NCBI GenBank assembly: GCA_964007475.1
Contig: OZ023273.1
Span: 98,312,533-98,376,532 of the forward strand
Direction of reading: 5' to 3'
Length of the DNA: 64,000 bases
Source: Hybos culiciformis
Lineage: Eukaryota > Arthropoda > Insecta > Diptera > Hybotidae
A model generated the notes under the pieces. It saw only the letters and a program-made list of their open reading frames with translations, was not told the origin of the DNA and searched no databases. Shown here one piece after another: positions 26,161 to 36,501 of this stretch. The translations under genes were made by a program, and so were the position numbers. Position 1 is the stretch's first letter; every line of letters begins with the position of its first letter.

Positions 26161-29070
26161 TCACGAATGTGTTTCATATGTATATATTTTGCCATTATCA
26201 TTTACAGTGGTCACAGTACCACCTTTCTTTTGTTCCACACCATTCACATTTGTTGAAGCTGAAAATGATGCGCTTGCAATTCCATAACCTTGAGGATTGC
26301 CTTGAGAATATGAACCTCCTCCTTGAGGATCCAAATCAATTCTTGTATCGAAATTAGGCGAATTCTGAAAGCAAAAAAATAATACGATATATAGTTTTGA
26401 ATTGTAAGTAAAACGAAATTTTTCAATATTTTAAAAAAATAAAAAAATATTGCTAATAGAAAATGCATCATCATTTTTCTTACGGAAAATTATTAATCTA
26501 ATATATAAAATTTCCATGTCACAATGTTAGTTACTGTACTCCTCCGAAACGGCTTTAACGATTTTTAACAAATTTTATATTCGTATTCAGTAGGTCTGAG
26601 AATCGGCTACTATCTATTTTCCATACCCCAGGGACTTCCCCCGGGGGCGGACTTCAAAAGTTCGTCCGATTTCATTCAAATTTGGTATGTAAAAAGAAGA
26701 ACTGATTACACACAATTTCGTAACAAAAAATTTGTTGACCTCCTACCGAGGGACCTCACTTGGGGGCGGACTTTAAAAGTTCGTCCGATTTCATTCAAAT
26801 TTGGCATGTAAAAAGAGGAAATAATTACACACAAATTTCGTAACAAAAAATTTATTGACCTCCTACCCTAGGGGAGGATTTCAAAAGTTTGTCCGATTTC
26901 ATTTAAATTTGGTACATAAAAATGATTAAACTCACGAATTTCGTAACAAAAAATTTGGCCCCCTCTTCGAATATATAGAAATCAATTTCTTTATTACTAA
27001 TAACTACAAAATATTAAAAACTAAACCACTCAACCGATCGTTCCGAAATTTACACCGTCTCTTTGTCTCGGGATCGTTATAGGCTATTTTAAATTTGAAT
27101 GGCACCCTACCCAGAAATCCCTCTGCAAAAGTTCTTCCGATTTCATTCAAATTTGATTCATAAAAAGAGAAAATGAATAAAAACACAAATTTGGTTTGGT
27201 TTGGAAACCTGTTTAAGGGAAGGATATCATTCGATTTCATACAATTTAAGTGTTGAATAAGTAGAAATGATAAATATTAATTCTTAGATACTTTCCCAAA
27301 TTTATAAAATAACTAGCTCATATAATTGTTCATCAATCTGACAACAAAAAATTCACTTAAAACGTGTGTTCCACAACAACGTGTGAACTAGCTGTACCCA
27401 CTAGTTTTAATATAAACATTATTTAATTCATAATCTTACTGCATTCGGAGGATAAATAAATCCCGATTGTTGAATACCATCTGGACCAACTGAAACGCTT
27501 GAGCCTGCATAATTTGATGCTCCAACACCATTGTTGCTAAAGGCAGCTTGCTGAGCATCGTAAGCTTGTTGTCGAATGGATGCGGCTAATTCTGCGGCTT
27601 GATCCTGTATCTGTTGATGGAATTCCATTTGTTGCTGTTGTAGACTGTTCAAAAATTTTGTTATTTTTAGATTTTCAATATTAAGAAATAAGAACATTAA
27701 TATATGTAATGTGAATGCGATTGAAATACAAAGTTAGTATATTATGTTATGTTATTATGTTTGTTTTATGTTACATTACCCAAATGAAAAATAAATTTAA
27801 GTAGCTTTTAAATGATATAAAGTATATATTTTTTTAAAGAATCAGCTTTATTAAAAAATCAACTTTTATGTCATCTTGAATCCTTTCTTTATTTTATTTT
27901 ATTTATTTGTTAGTCAAACCAAATATTTATGTGGAATAGTGTAATATATTTATGTATGTATATTACACAATGTACTATTTATTATGCATTTTTTTATATT
28001 GAATATGTAAATTGTTATAACTTATTACTAGTATGCTAAGAAGAAAATTAATTACTACGGATTCGACACCAATAAAGCATTAGCATAAGCAATAGCATTA
28101 GGGCTAGCATAAGTTGAAGTGTATCCACTGAAAATTAAAGAATATATTTATTATTACAAATAAGCGTAAATTTAGCTCGAAAATTATAAAAAATACATAG
28201 GTAATTTTTGAGACGTTTCAGAAAAATGAAAAATGAATCTCTGTTTTGCAGTCTACATTAAAATTGACAAAGCTCCAGTGTGTTACAATGTTACAAAGCT
28301 TTGTTTCAAAATAAAATAATAATACTCAAATGATGTAGGTACATAGATAATTCATACTGTCCAAAAATCTTAATATACATAAAAATAAAACTTCAATTAC
28401 TTTTTACTGTAATTTTAGGAACGAATTATCATGTCTGGATATTTGATATACTCACTAGTAACATTATAGTTACCTCAAATTTGAAAAAGGTTGTTATACT
28501 TTATATGAAAACTTTGTATATTATTTGAGAAAATTTCAGAGCACTCTGCAATATTCCAATTAAGAACCTTAACCATATGAAATAGCTGAAGTGAAACTTT
28601 TTGGTTAAAGATATCCGCTCTCCATTGTTTTTATATAGTAATTCTAAAATGATCAATTTCCAAATCCAACACCGATATAACAATTGTTAGATTTCTTTTC
28701 TAACGAATTCCAATTAAAAAAAAAGAATTCAAACCTGGCTGTTTGTGCTTGAATGGCTGCTAAATGTGCATTATATGGTGCATTATATATGTCTGGATTG
28801 GGGTTATAACCGGAATTTGCTTGGGCACTTTGACTGCTACTACTAAATGCTGAAAAAATTAAATTGTTAATAATTGATATTTCACTTACACAAAATAACT
28901 TATTTAACAAAGTATCATAACGAGATACTAATAGATAAGTATATAACTTTCAAATTATTATTTTTCAAAATCATTTTTGACTTCCACATTATGAACTAGA
29001 TATTAATAAAAGTACCTGCATTAGTTCCTCCAGCCATTAGTAAAATGCTTATAGTCAAAAAAATGTACAT
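26161..29070 (-). CDS. Secreted Gln/Ala/Ser-rich protein, 215 aa
   Basis: Five exons join in frame: 29070-29016, 28849-28735, 28127-28059, 27644-27440 and 26364-26161. Residues 1-18 (MYIFLTISILLMAGGTNA) are a signal peptide. The mature chain is rich in Ala, Gln, Asn, Ser and Tyr with no cysteine. It contains NPNPDIYNAPYNAHLAAIQ, a Gln-rich helix-prone stretch (LQQQQMEFHQQIQDQAAEL), then SSVSVGPDGIQQSGFIYPPN. Its last 40 residues hold NVNG and DNGKIYTYETHS, matching the C-terminus of the neighbouring 607-aa protein. An acceptor at 29077 just before the ATG suggests a further 5' UTR exon to the right. A Helentron-like insertion fills much of the last intron. Likely an extracellular matrix or cuticle-type component; the exact role is unknown. 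Confidence 0.87.
26495..27407 (+). mobile_element. Helentron-like insertion in an intron
   Basis: The segment opens with ATATATAAAATTTCC followed by CTCCGAAACGGCTTTAACGA. This is the kind of AT-rich start plus NNACGGCT..ACCGATTT phrase seen in many insect Helentron-type and related rolling-circle non-autonomous elements. It contains a short tandem array and closes near GCTGTACCCACTAGTTTT. The whole lies in the last intron of the 215-aa secreted protein. Class assignment rests on remembered end patterns, not a search. Confidence 0.5.
26647..26960. repeat. Three tandem units of about 85-120 bp
   Basis: Units begin near 26647, 26767 and 26875. Each carries AAAAGTTYGTCCGATTTCAT, AAATTTGG, a TAAAAA run and TTTCGTAACAAAAAATTT, the first two also CCTCCTACC. 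A fourth, more decayed unit is at about 27118-27195. The units sit inside the Helentron-like insertion, and a relative is found at 2990-3130. Confidence 0.75.
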
Positions 29071-29414
29071 ATTAGGCTGAAAATAAAATGATATAATTTA
29101 TATAAGTGCATAATAAGAAAAAAAATCACAAATCCATTTATTAATTTTATATTTCTTATTTTATACATTAGAGTAGTGAGAAAAATTTGAAAAATTACTA
29201 CGTGTGAAATTTTCCGTCATTAAATCTACAATTCAGAATTGAAATGTTTTCAATTTAATTTTGTGACTTAAAAACATCGTAATTATAATTGTTTTTAATG
29301 AAGTAGTCGAAATTAGGTATATCACAAATTAATTTTTAGAAAATTACATTCAATGAATTTCAAACATTTATAAGGTTTTTCAGGATATGTTTATAATCAA
29401 AATAATAATATTAA

Positions 29415-29660
29415 AAAATCCAAGATACAAATTCAAAATACAAATTCAAGGTACAAATTCTAGATACGCATTTAGGGTACAAATTTAAGATAAAAATTTA
29501 AGACACACATTTAAGATACAACTTTAAGATACAAATTTAAGATACAAATTTAAGATACAAATTTAAGATACATATTTAAGATACAAATTTAAGATACAAA
29601 TTTAAGATACAAATTTAATATACAAATTTAAGATACAAATTTAAGATACAAATATAAGTT
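29415..29660. repeat. 13-bp minisatellite, about 18 copies
   Basis: Repeats of AAGATACAAATTT run from 29415 to 29660. Copies at the left are diverged (CAAATTC, GCATTTAGGG) and those in the centre and right are nearly identical. It lies about 350-600 bp upstream of the first coding exon of the 215-aa secreted protein, probably within its 5' UTR intron or promoter region. Confidence 0.9.
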
Positions 29661-30182
29661 AATACATTTTTTTTTCTTTTTTTTTTGTGAGTTTGAAATT
29701 AGTAATAATTAACTAGTTTATTAATTTTATGAAATATTCTGTTTTCTCTAATTATATATTTAATTAATTATTTCTAAAACAAATTAATAATTTCTTTCAA
29801 TTACGTAATATTTTATAACAATAATTTTTTTCATTTAAGTAAAATTTTAATAATTAATTAATGAAAAGAACTTCTCACCTTCTAAGAACCAAAAAACGAA
29901 TAATCAAAATTTATAAAATCATTTTTTTGATCGATAATTTCACCTTTAAACTAAAACGAGCCACCACCACCAATACAAATTTATGTTTTATTGCGGATCT
30001 TCGTTCTTATATTATTATGCTAAACTACAAATTCAATAGAATAGACTACATTTTAATCCAAAAAACTAAATAATCTTTTCAAAACAGAATTTTTAAATTT
30101 TTGCAACTTTGAAATCAATTTTTAACCTGTTTTCTATATCTTTTGTCTTTCAGTCTGTCCGTCTGTCTGTCGGACACTAAAA

Positions 30183-30439
30183 CGCCTGCTGAGAAATGAA
30201 ACAACGTATATTGAAAAGTATAGTTTCGAGTAATTTGAATTTAAAGATTTGAAAATTAAAAAAAACGTGTGAAATAATATCTAGTAGCGTTCAATTTTTA
30301 TCTAAAAAATACATTTTAATCAACATTAAGAATATTGCAAAGTAGTTGTACTTATAAAATCGAGTACGAGGAATCGAATGGTGCTATTGTCAAATAATGA
30401 CGTATAAATGTCATACGTTGTTTCATTTCTCACCAGACG
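30183..30439. repeat. Element with 27-bp inverted ends
   Basis: Positions 30183-30209 and 30413-30439 are inverted complements with two mismatches; the core is GAGAAATGAAACAACGTAT. The 203-bp interior is AT-rich and non-coding. No certain target duplication is seen. It is preceded by CTGTCCGTCTGTCTGTCGG, a phrase that recurs in similar form at 57555-57575, hinting at a dispersed family. Confidence 0.6.
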
Positions 30440-33400
30440 AAAATGAATATAACTATCTCGTTCATTGAGATCAAAATTGAGATATAAATAGAAAGCAATC
30501 GTAGAAAAGTTAAAAAAATATTTTAATGTTGCAAACGTTAATTCATAAAAATAACGCTTGAATGTGGAAAGGATAAAAAAAAAGTTAGAAGAGCTATATC
30601 AAATCTTGGAACGAAATTATTCCACATTTTTTTTTTTTTTTTTTTTTTAACGATAAGGAGAAGCCCAAACTAAATAATTTTATTCTACTACTTTATAATG
30701 AAATTTTGATACATCATTGTTTTGTTTTCAATTTTTTTTTGCTTAATATTTAAATTGATCATTCAAAACTACCAAGTTAAAAAAAAACAGGTTGTTAAAT
30801 TAAAAGTTTAATATAATGAATTGTGTAATTATGATGAAAAGATATACCAGGTATTAGTCATCGTATGATTTTCACTTTTTTTTTCAATTAATCTCTAAAT
30901 TTAAAAATGTAATATTGTACTTTATATAATGAAGCTAATTAATGCGCATTAGTTAAAAAAAATTAAGAGAAAGCTAAGAATTATTCTATATAATTTTTTA
31001 ACTCTATAGTTAAAATAAACGACCAAAATTTTAAAACTATATATTGTTATATTTTTCTGATAGTAAAATGTGCTAAGCCATATTTTCTATATCTTTTACT
31101 CATAGGGCAAAACTGATGATTCTAAATAAAATACTTTTTTATTAAATATCAAATAGTATTTTAGAAAATTTCATTATCTTTAATTTTGTAACTATATACT
31201 TTTACATCTATGTAGCTACTTCTAAAATTAAAACTAATACGCTTGTTTACACTATAAAAGTTATTAACACAAATTTGAAACCAAAAACTATAAAATGATT
31301 GAAAACTATTGATTTTAATTTATTTGCTTTTTTTAAGGTCGATTATAAAATTTTGCGCAAAATTTTTTTTTTTATATTTCGCGACATTTTACAAGACATT
31401 TTTCCAATCGAAAATGTCTTGAAAACGATAATGGATTTATCTAAATTTCAAAATATAATAAAATCAAATTCACTCATATTTAATAGTACTCTGATACAGA
31501 GAAATGTACTCTGATACAGAGAAATGTAGACTTTAATTTTTGTTGTTATTATTTTTAAACATACTATAGTTATTACTTTTTCATTGAACTTCATAATCTT
31601 AAATAAATTTCAAGAATTATTCAATGTTAAAATTAATTATAACTTTCAATTTCGAATAACATGAAATACAATTTAAAAAATACGGATAGGCAAATTCGGA
31701 ACTTAATACTAAGCATTTTAAAGTGTTCAAGTTCAATGCAAAGACATCTAACTTAATAATTTATGCTATTTCTGGCGAAAATTAGTATACAATTATGAAA
31801 CAATTATGTGATCCTGTGATCGTACACTGCATAAAAAATCCTTTAAAACATGTTTTGAATTTTTATCAAATATATTCAAATTGTTAAATGGTTACATATA
31901 TATGATTTTTAAAAACATTGACAGATCGTATTTTGTTTAGCACTGGGGATTTCTTGTTATAAATAATTTATATTCTTCAAAAATTAAATTCATACTTAAA
32001 TATACAATAATGACTAAATGTCAAAATAGAGATTTTTATTTATTATTGTAAGAAAACAATTTAAAAACCATTAAACATTATTTTTAGATGGTGCTTTTTA
32101 ATTCCTGATAAAATATTTCCTTTTCTAATCTCAACTTAAAAGATCCTTCAAAAATCATAGAAATAAATTAAGCCAACAAAATTAAAAGTTTTTTTTTCTC
32201 TTATCTCGGTTGTAGCGTGTAGCATTTTATAATTTTAAATGTCATGATCAATGAATATTATTTATAATTAAAAAAAAAAATTAATATAAAAAAAAAAAAA
32301 TTAAAAACATAAATTGCGCGGTTTGCTTATTTTAAAACAGATTTAATATAAATAAAATTGTGCAGTGTTTTATAAACAGATTTTTTCATAAACTAACCAC
32401 CATATTTCATATAACTATGTAATGTACTAATTATAACTTTAGGGAAAAATATAAATGGAAATTAGAATTTGATTTTCATGTTAATTGAATTTATATTTTT
32501 AAAACTTTGATTGAAACTATGATAAAAACTTTTATAAAAAACCCTTAATATTTTTATGGATCTCTCATGGGTATAATTTTTTATGGATCTTCTCATGAGG
32601 AGTTGTTATTAAATGGTAATTCTTTTTGTGTTTAATGCTGAATAAGAATTGAAAAGATGAAATAATTAAAGTGTTGATTAAACGCTGAATTCGAGAACCT
32701 CGTTTTTCATATTTTGAATTTATTTCCAAATGAAACAAAGAAGATATTATATTCTTTTCCGTCTTGGGACAGAATTTCGAAATCTATACTGTATACTAAT
32801 ATTTAAAAAACAATACTTTATCACCTTAAAATTTGAATATCAAAAAAGTTTACATTTTCGTAACGCAGCTAAGTGTAAATCTTGTTCTCATCTTCTTCTT
32901 AAGTAAAAAATACATGTACAGACACATTATAAAACACCGGCCAATTTTATTACTTAATTAAATTTTTTAAATAACAATAATATTATTTATTGATTCCACT
33001 CAAATGCAGTCTTTATATTTAATTATAAATACTTTAATAATGAATCTTAACTTATTAAAAGTATTCGTAAATATTTTAAACTTTTCGTTTACATAAATAA
33101 TGGTGTTTATAATAAAATAAAAAATTTAATGAGTTTATAAATAAACATACATTATTATTATTAATTCATTATTATATCAATCAGAAATTTTAATTAAAAA
33201 TAATAATATTTATAAATAAATAAAAAAAAAAATTGTAATAAACAAAACCAATAAACCTTTTTTAGTACTGCAATTTTCACAAATGAAATGTTATTATTAT
33301 TATAATCTGTAAAATAGTTAATTTAAATCTAATTAATTATTATTATTATTTTTTTTTCAAATTTTAAAACAAAACTCTAAGGCGGTAAACTTTCAATTAA

Positions 33401-34639
33401 AATTAAATTTAACGTGATTCGTCTGTTTTTATATTATTTCGTATTAAATTAGATTTACTCACGTTTATTTAATACAGAAATTAATTTCACATCAAGCAAA
33501 AAAATTTGCTAATCCTGGTAAATTAAATTTATTTTGACAATTAAATTACTTCTTTAATGTCATTCATTAGCTTTAATTTTAAGTTATCGAGTTAGTTTTG
33601 GAAAAGTTATGATGTTATATTAAACAAAAACATCGAATTAGAGTTTACTCCACTTGTCACGGGTTAACCCTCTATTGAGTTCAGCAGGAATTGTCTCAAA
33701 TAATATGTAAATATATTATTTCTTATTGTAATCTGAGATCAAAGATAATGTCAATAGGTCGACTGAATTATCTCCGCGCAATAATTTTGTGATTTTATAG
33801 GTATATCCAGAGATCAAATTTTTTTTAATGGTATCTTATTAAATTGGTTTTCGATGTCATTTTCACTTCACTTTCACTCGTTTTTGATTTTTTCGCCTGA
33901 ATTTCATATTATCAAAAATAATAATCAAAACATTTCGAATTTCAAGACTTTTCAATAATTAACAATACCTACAATAATTTTTGATTTATTTAAAAAGCGA
34001 AAAAAAACTGTGCAATAAATCATATATCAAGAAAAAGTTTTTTTTTCTAATTAATTTTATTAAGGAATATGACGTAATTAATATAATAATCTATAGTCTT
34101 TAACACACTATGTTATTTGTACATACAAAATGCAAACATATTCGTAGGTCACAGGTATTCTAGAATATAATAGAATGAGGCAAATAAAATATTATTTTCA
34201 GAGCTTTAATTTGTTCAGGTTTCATGCAAACCCTATAATAAATAAAATATCTTTATATTTCAAAAAGTTTAATTTAAAATTTTTTGATTTTTTTTTCCAA
34301 GTCGAAAACGCATTTAAATTTAAAGAATTACATGCGGGTATAATATGAACAAAAGCAAATTGTCGTTAGCAATAATTTAAACAAATATCTAACGAAATAC
34401 TATCATTATAAACAAATACTCTCAATATCATCACCTATTAATTGTATACCAACGAGCCCTATTAACTAGATATAAATAGTTTTTCTTACTGAACAATGAA
34501 ATTATTACAGCCACTTGAGAATGTTAGTTAAAAAAAATATGCGGTTTATGTACTTGCACTAAAAAGTATAGGTATTATAATATAATAAAGAACGTGCAGA
34601 AAAATTGCAAGATTTTATAATTCAGTATTTAATTATGTA

Positions 34640-35334
34640 CGAGCCCTGCATCATAAGACCTCGTACGGGTTTTTTTTTTTGAGTTTGTTCTACTTTTTTC
34701 CAGTTTTCTCCAGTTTTGTATTTTTTTCGTTTAAACCAACCTTTTTTAGGAGGTTTTGGTCTTTATAAAAAAAAAATTTTTTTAAGTTAAATTTTGAGAA
34801 AAAAATTATTTTCCAAAAGTCTACTTTTTCAACTTTTTTTAATGGCATCGCAGAAATTTTCGAAAGATGCATTTTGAAGGGCATTTGGGAGTAGTTAATT
34901 TTAGCTTTTTGGGTTTTGTCGATAAAATAAAGGAGAGAGCCAAAAAACGCCTTTGAAAATCCAAAAAACAGGTCAAAAACGCGAAAAATAGCAATTTTGG
35001 CCTGTTTTTTCGAATTTCAAAGGCGTTTTTTGGCTCTCTCCTTTATTTTATCGTCAAAACCCAAAAAGCTAAAATTAACTACTCCCAAATGCCCTTCAAA
35101 ATGCATCTGTCGAAAATTTCTGCGATGCCCATAAAAAAAGTTGAAAAAGTAGACTTTTGGAAAATAATTTTTTTCTCAAAATTTAACTTAAAAAAAATTT
35201 TTTTTTATAAAAACCAAAAACTCCTAAAAAAGGTTGGTTTGAACGAAAAAAATACAAAACTGGAGAAAACTGGAAAAAAGTAGAACAAACTCAAAAAAAA
35301 AAAACCCGTACGAGGTCTTATGATGCAGGGCTCG
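34640..35334. repeat. Fold-back palindrome, 335-bp arms
   Basis: The arm 34640-34974 and the arm 34999-35334 are inverted complements over their whole length with only a few mismatches and indels, around a 24-nt centre. The ends read CGAGCCCTGCATCATAAG on both sides, inverted. Mirror-image open frames of 64 codons, one per arm, are a consequence of the palindrome and not genes. No clear target duplication was found. It is either a fold-back transposon related to hAT elements (many hAT ends begin CAGGGCTCG) or a recent inverted duplication. A transcript through it would fold into a long double-stranded hairpin. Confidence 0.93.
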
Positions 35335-35780
35335 AAATACCTACCTAGTAAATAAAATTTATTTATACACTGCTAAAAGTGTTTGAAGGGCACAATATTT
35401 TCATATGTTTTGTTCTACATTTTCACGATTTTTTTTAATTTAATATTTTTCTCCGTTTAGAGGTACGCTTATTGTAACTATTTGGGGTTTATTAAATAAT
35501 ATTAAATAATAATAATAGTTGTGCTATTAAGAATAATAATAATAGTAACGTTAGCAATCAAAGTATTAATACTTTTGTTCTAAGGAATATTGATCAAAAT
35601 TTGATCAAAATCCGGGTGATTTTCGAACCTATTTTTTTTTTTTGTGCTTTATGTTTTGTTATTTTTTTGATCGAAATTTTACGCGTAATGAATGATAAAA
35701 AGTTTCACTTGCATCGAGGTTCTTTCCACACCATAGTTTTATTTATCTTTTTTGTTTGATTAAAAACATTGATTGATTTA

Positions 35781-35809
35781 CTGTGGCGAAGCACGGTTAG
35801 ACAGCTAGT
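35781..35809 (+). mobile_element. Helentron-like 3' terminus
   Basis: CTGTGGCGAAGCACGGTTAG followed by ACAGCTAGT resembles the GCGAAGC..G..CTAGT endings of Helentron-type insect elements. It is GC-rich against its surroundings. The body would extend leftward into 35340-35780, where no second end is obvious. Confidence 0.4.
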
Positions 35810-36408
35810 CTTTTATAAATTTAAAATTTTTCTTGATTCTTATGAAACAAATATTTTACTTTGTTAATGTACACTGCTTTGATTTAGTGTTGATTATTAG
35901 AACCTTTTTCTTTGCTCATATATTTTTTAATATCGTTTTATCAATTTTTGATCGTTTTAATTGTACTATTAATTTTAAGTAAGTAGAGTCGAAAGTAATT
36001 TGTCTAAAATCAAATATAAAAACTAATAATAAACAGACTACAAACATGTTAATCACAATAAAATCTTAAATCTTTTCATACATTTTTATTAAACATAGTT
36101 TTCAAATTACATAAATAATAATTATTTTCTTTCTCTTTTAAATTTAAAAATTTTTTTTTAACAGAATAATAAATATCAATTGGAAATTAATTATTACGAA
36201 AAATGGCTTGTAATGGCAGGTAATCAAATAAAAACAAATATTTAAGCACTTTTTTTTTCAAAGTATCATCTACTAATAGCTAGTTAGCTATTATAATTTT
36301 TACCCTCTGCTTACAATAATACTTTTTTCGCCCATTTTTCAACCCCTAGTTATGTTAATACTTATATATAATAGTTTACATAATAAAATTAAAACATTAA
36401 AATAAATT

Positions 36409-36414
36409 TTTATT
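36409..36414 (-). terminator. Polyadenylation signal AATAAA (ACOX3)
   Basis: AATAAA on the minus strand about 88 nt beyond the stop codon at 36502-36504 of the acyl-CoA oxidase gene. Confidence 0.55.
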
Positions 36415-36501
36415 GGATTTTCATAAACATAAAAAATATACATATGTATGTAACTGTCCATTATAATATTTTGAGGCTAGTAAACTTTAAATTTCTTAAG
36501 A

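Larger units (their letters stand above)
29077..36408. other. 7.3 kb intergenic region
   Basis: No coding exon is supported between the 215-aa secreted gene and ACOX3. Listed separately are a minisatellite (29415-29660), an inverted-repeat element (30183-30439), a fold-back palindrome (34640-35334) and a Helentron-like terminus (35781-35809). A perfect 20-bp tandem duplication lies at 31486-31525. The upstream UTR exon and promoter of the 215-aa gene should be somewhere in the left part, but I cannot place them. Confidence 0.5.

Noticed and set aside
34690..35283. Two nearly identical 64-codon open frames on opposite strands (starting MPFKMHLSKISAMP)
   Set aside because: They are the two arms of the fold-back palindrome read inward from each side; composition is A/T-driven Lys/Phe and there is no domain.
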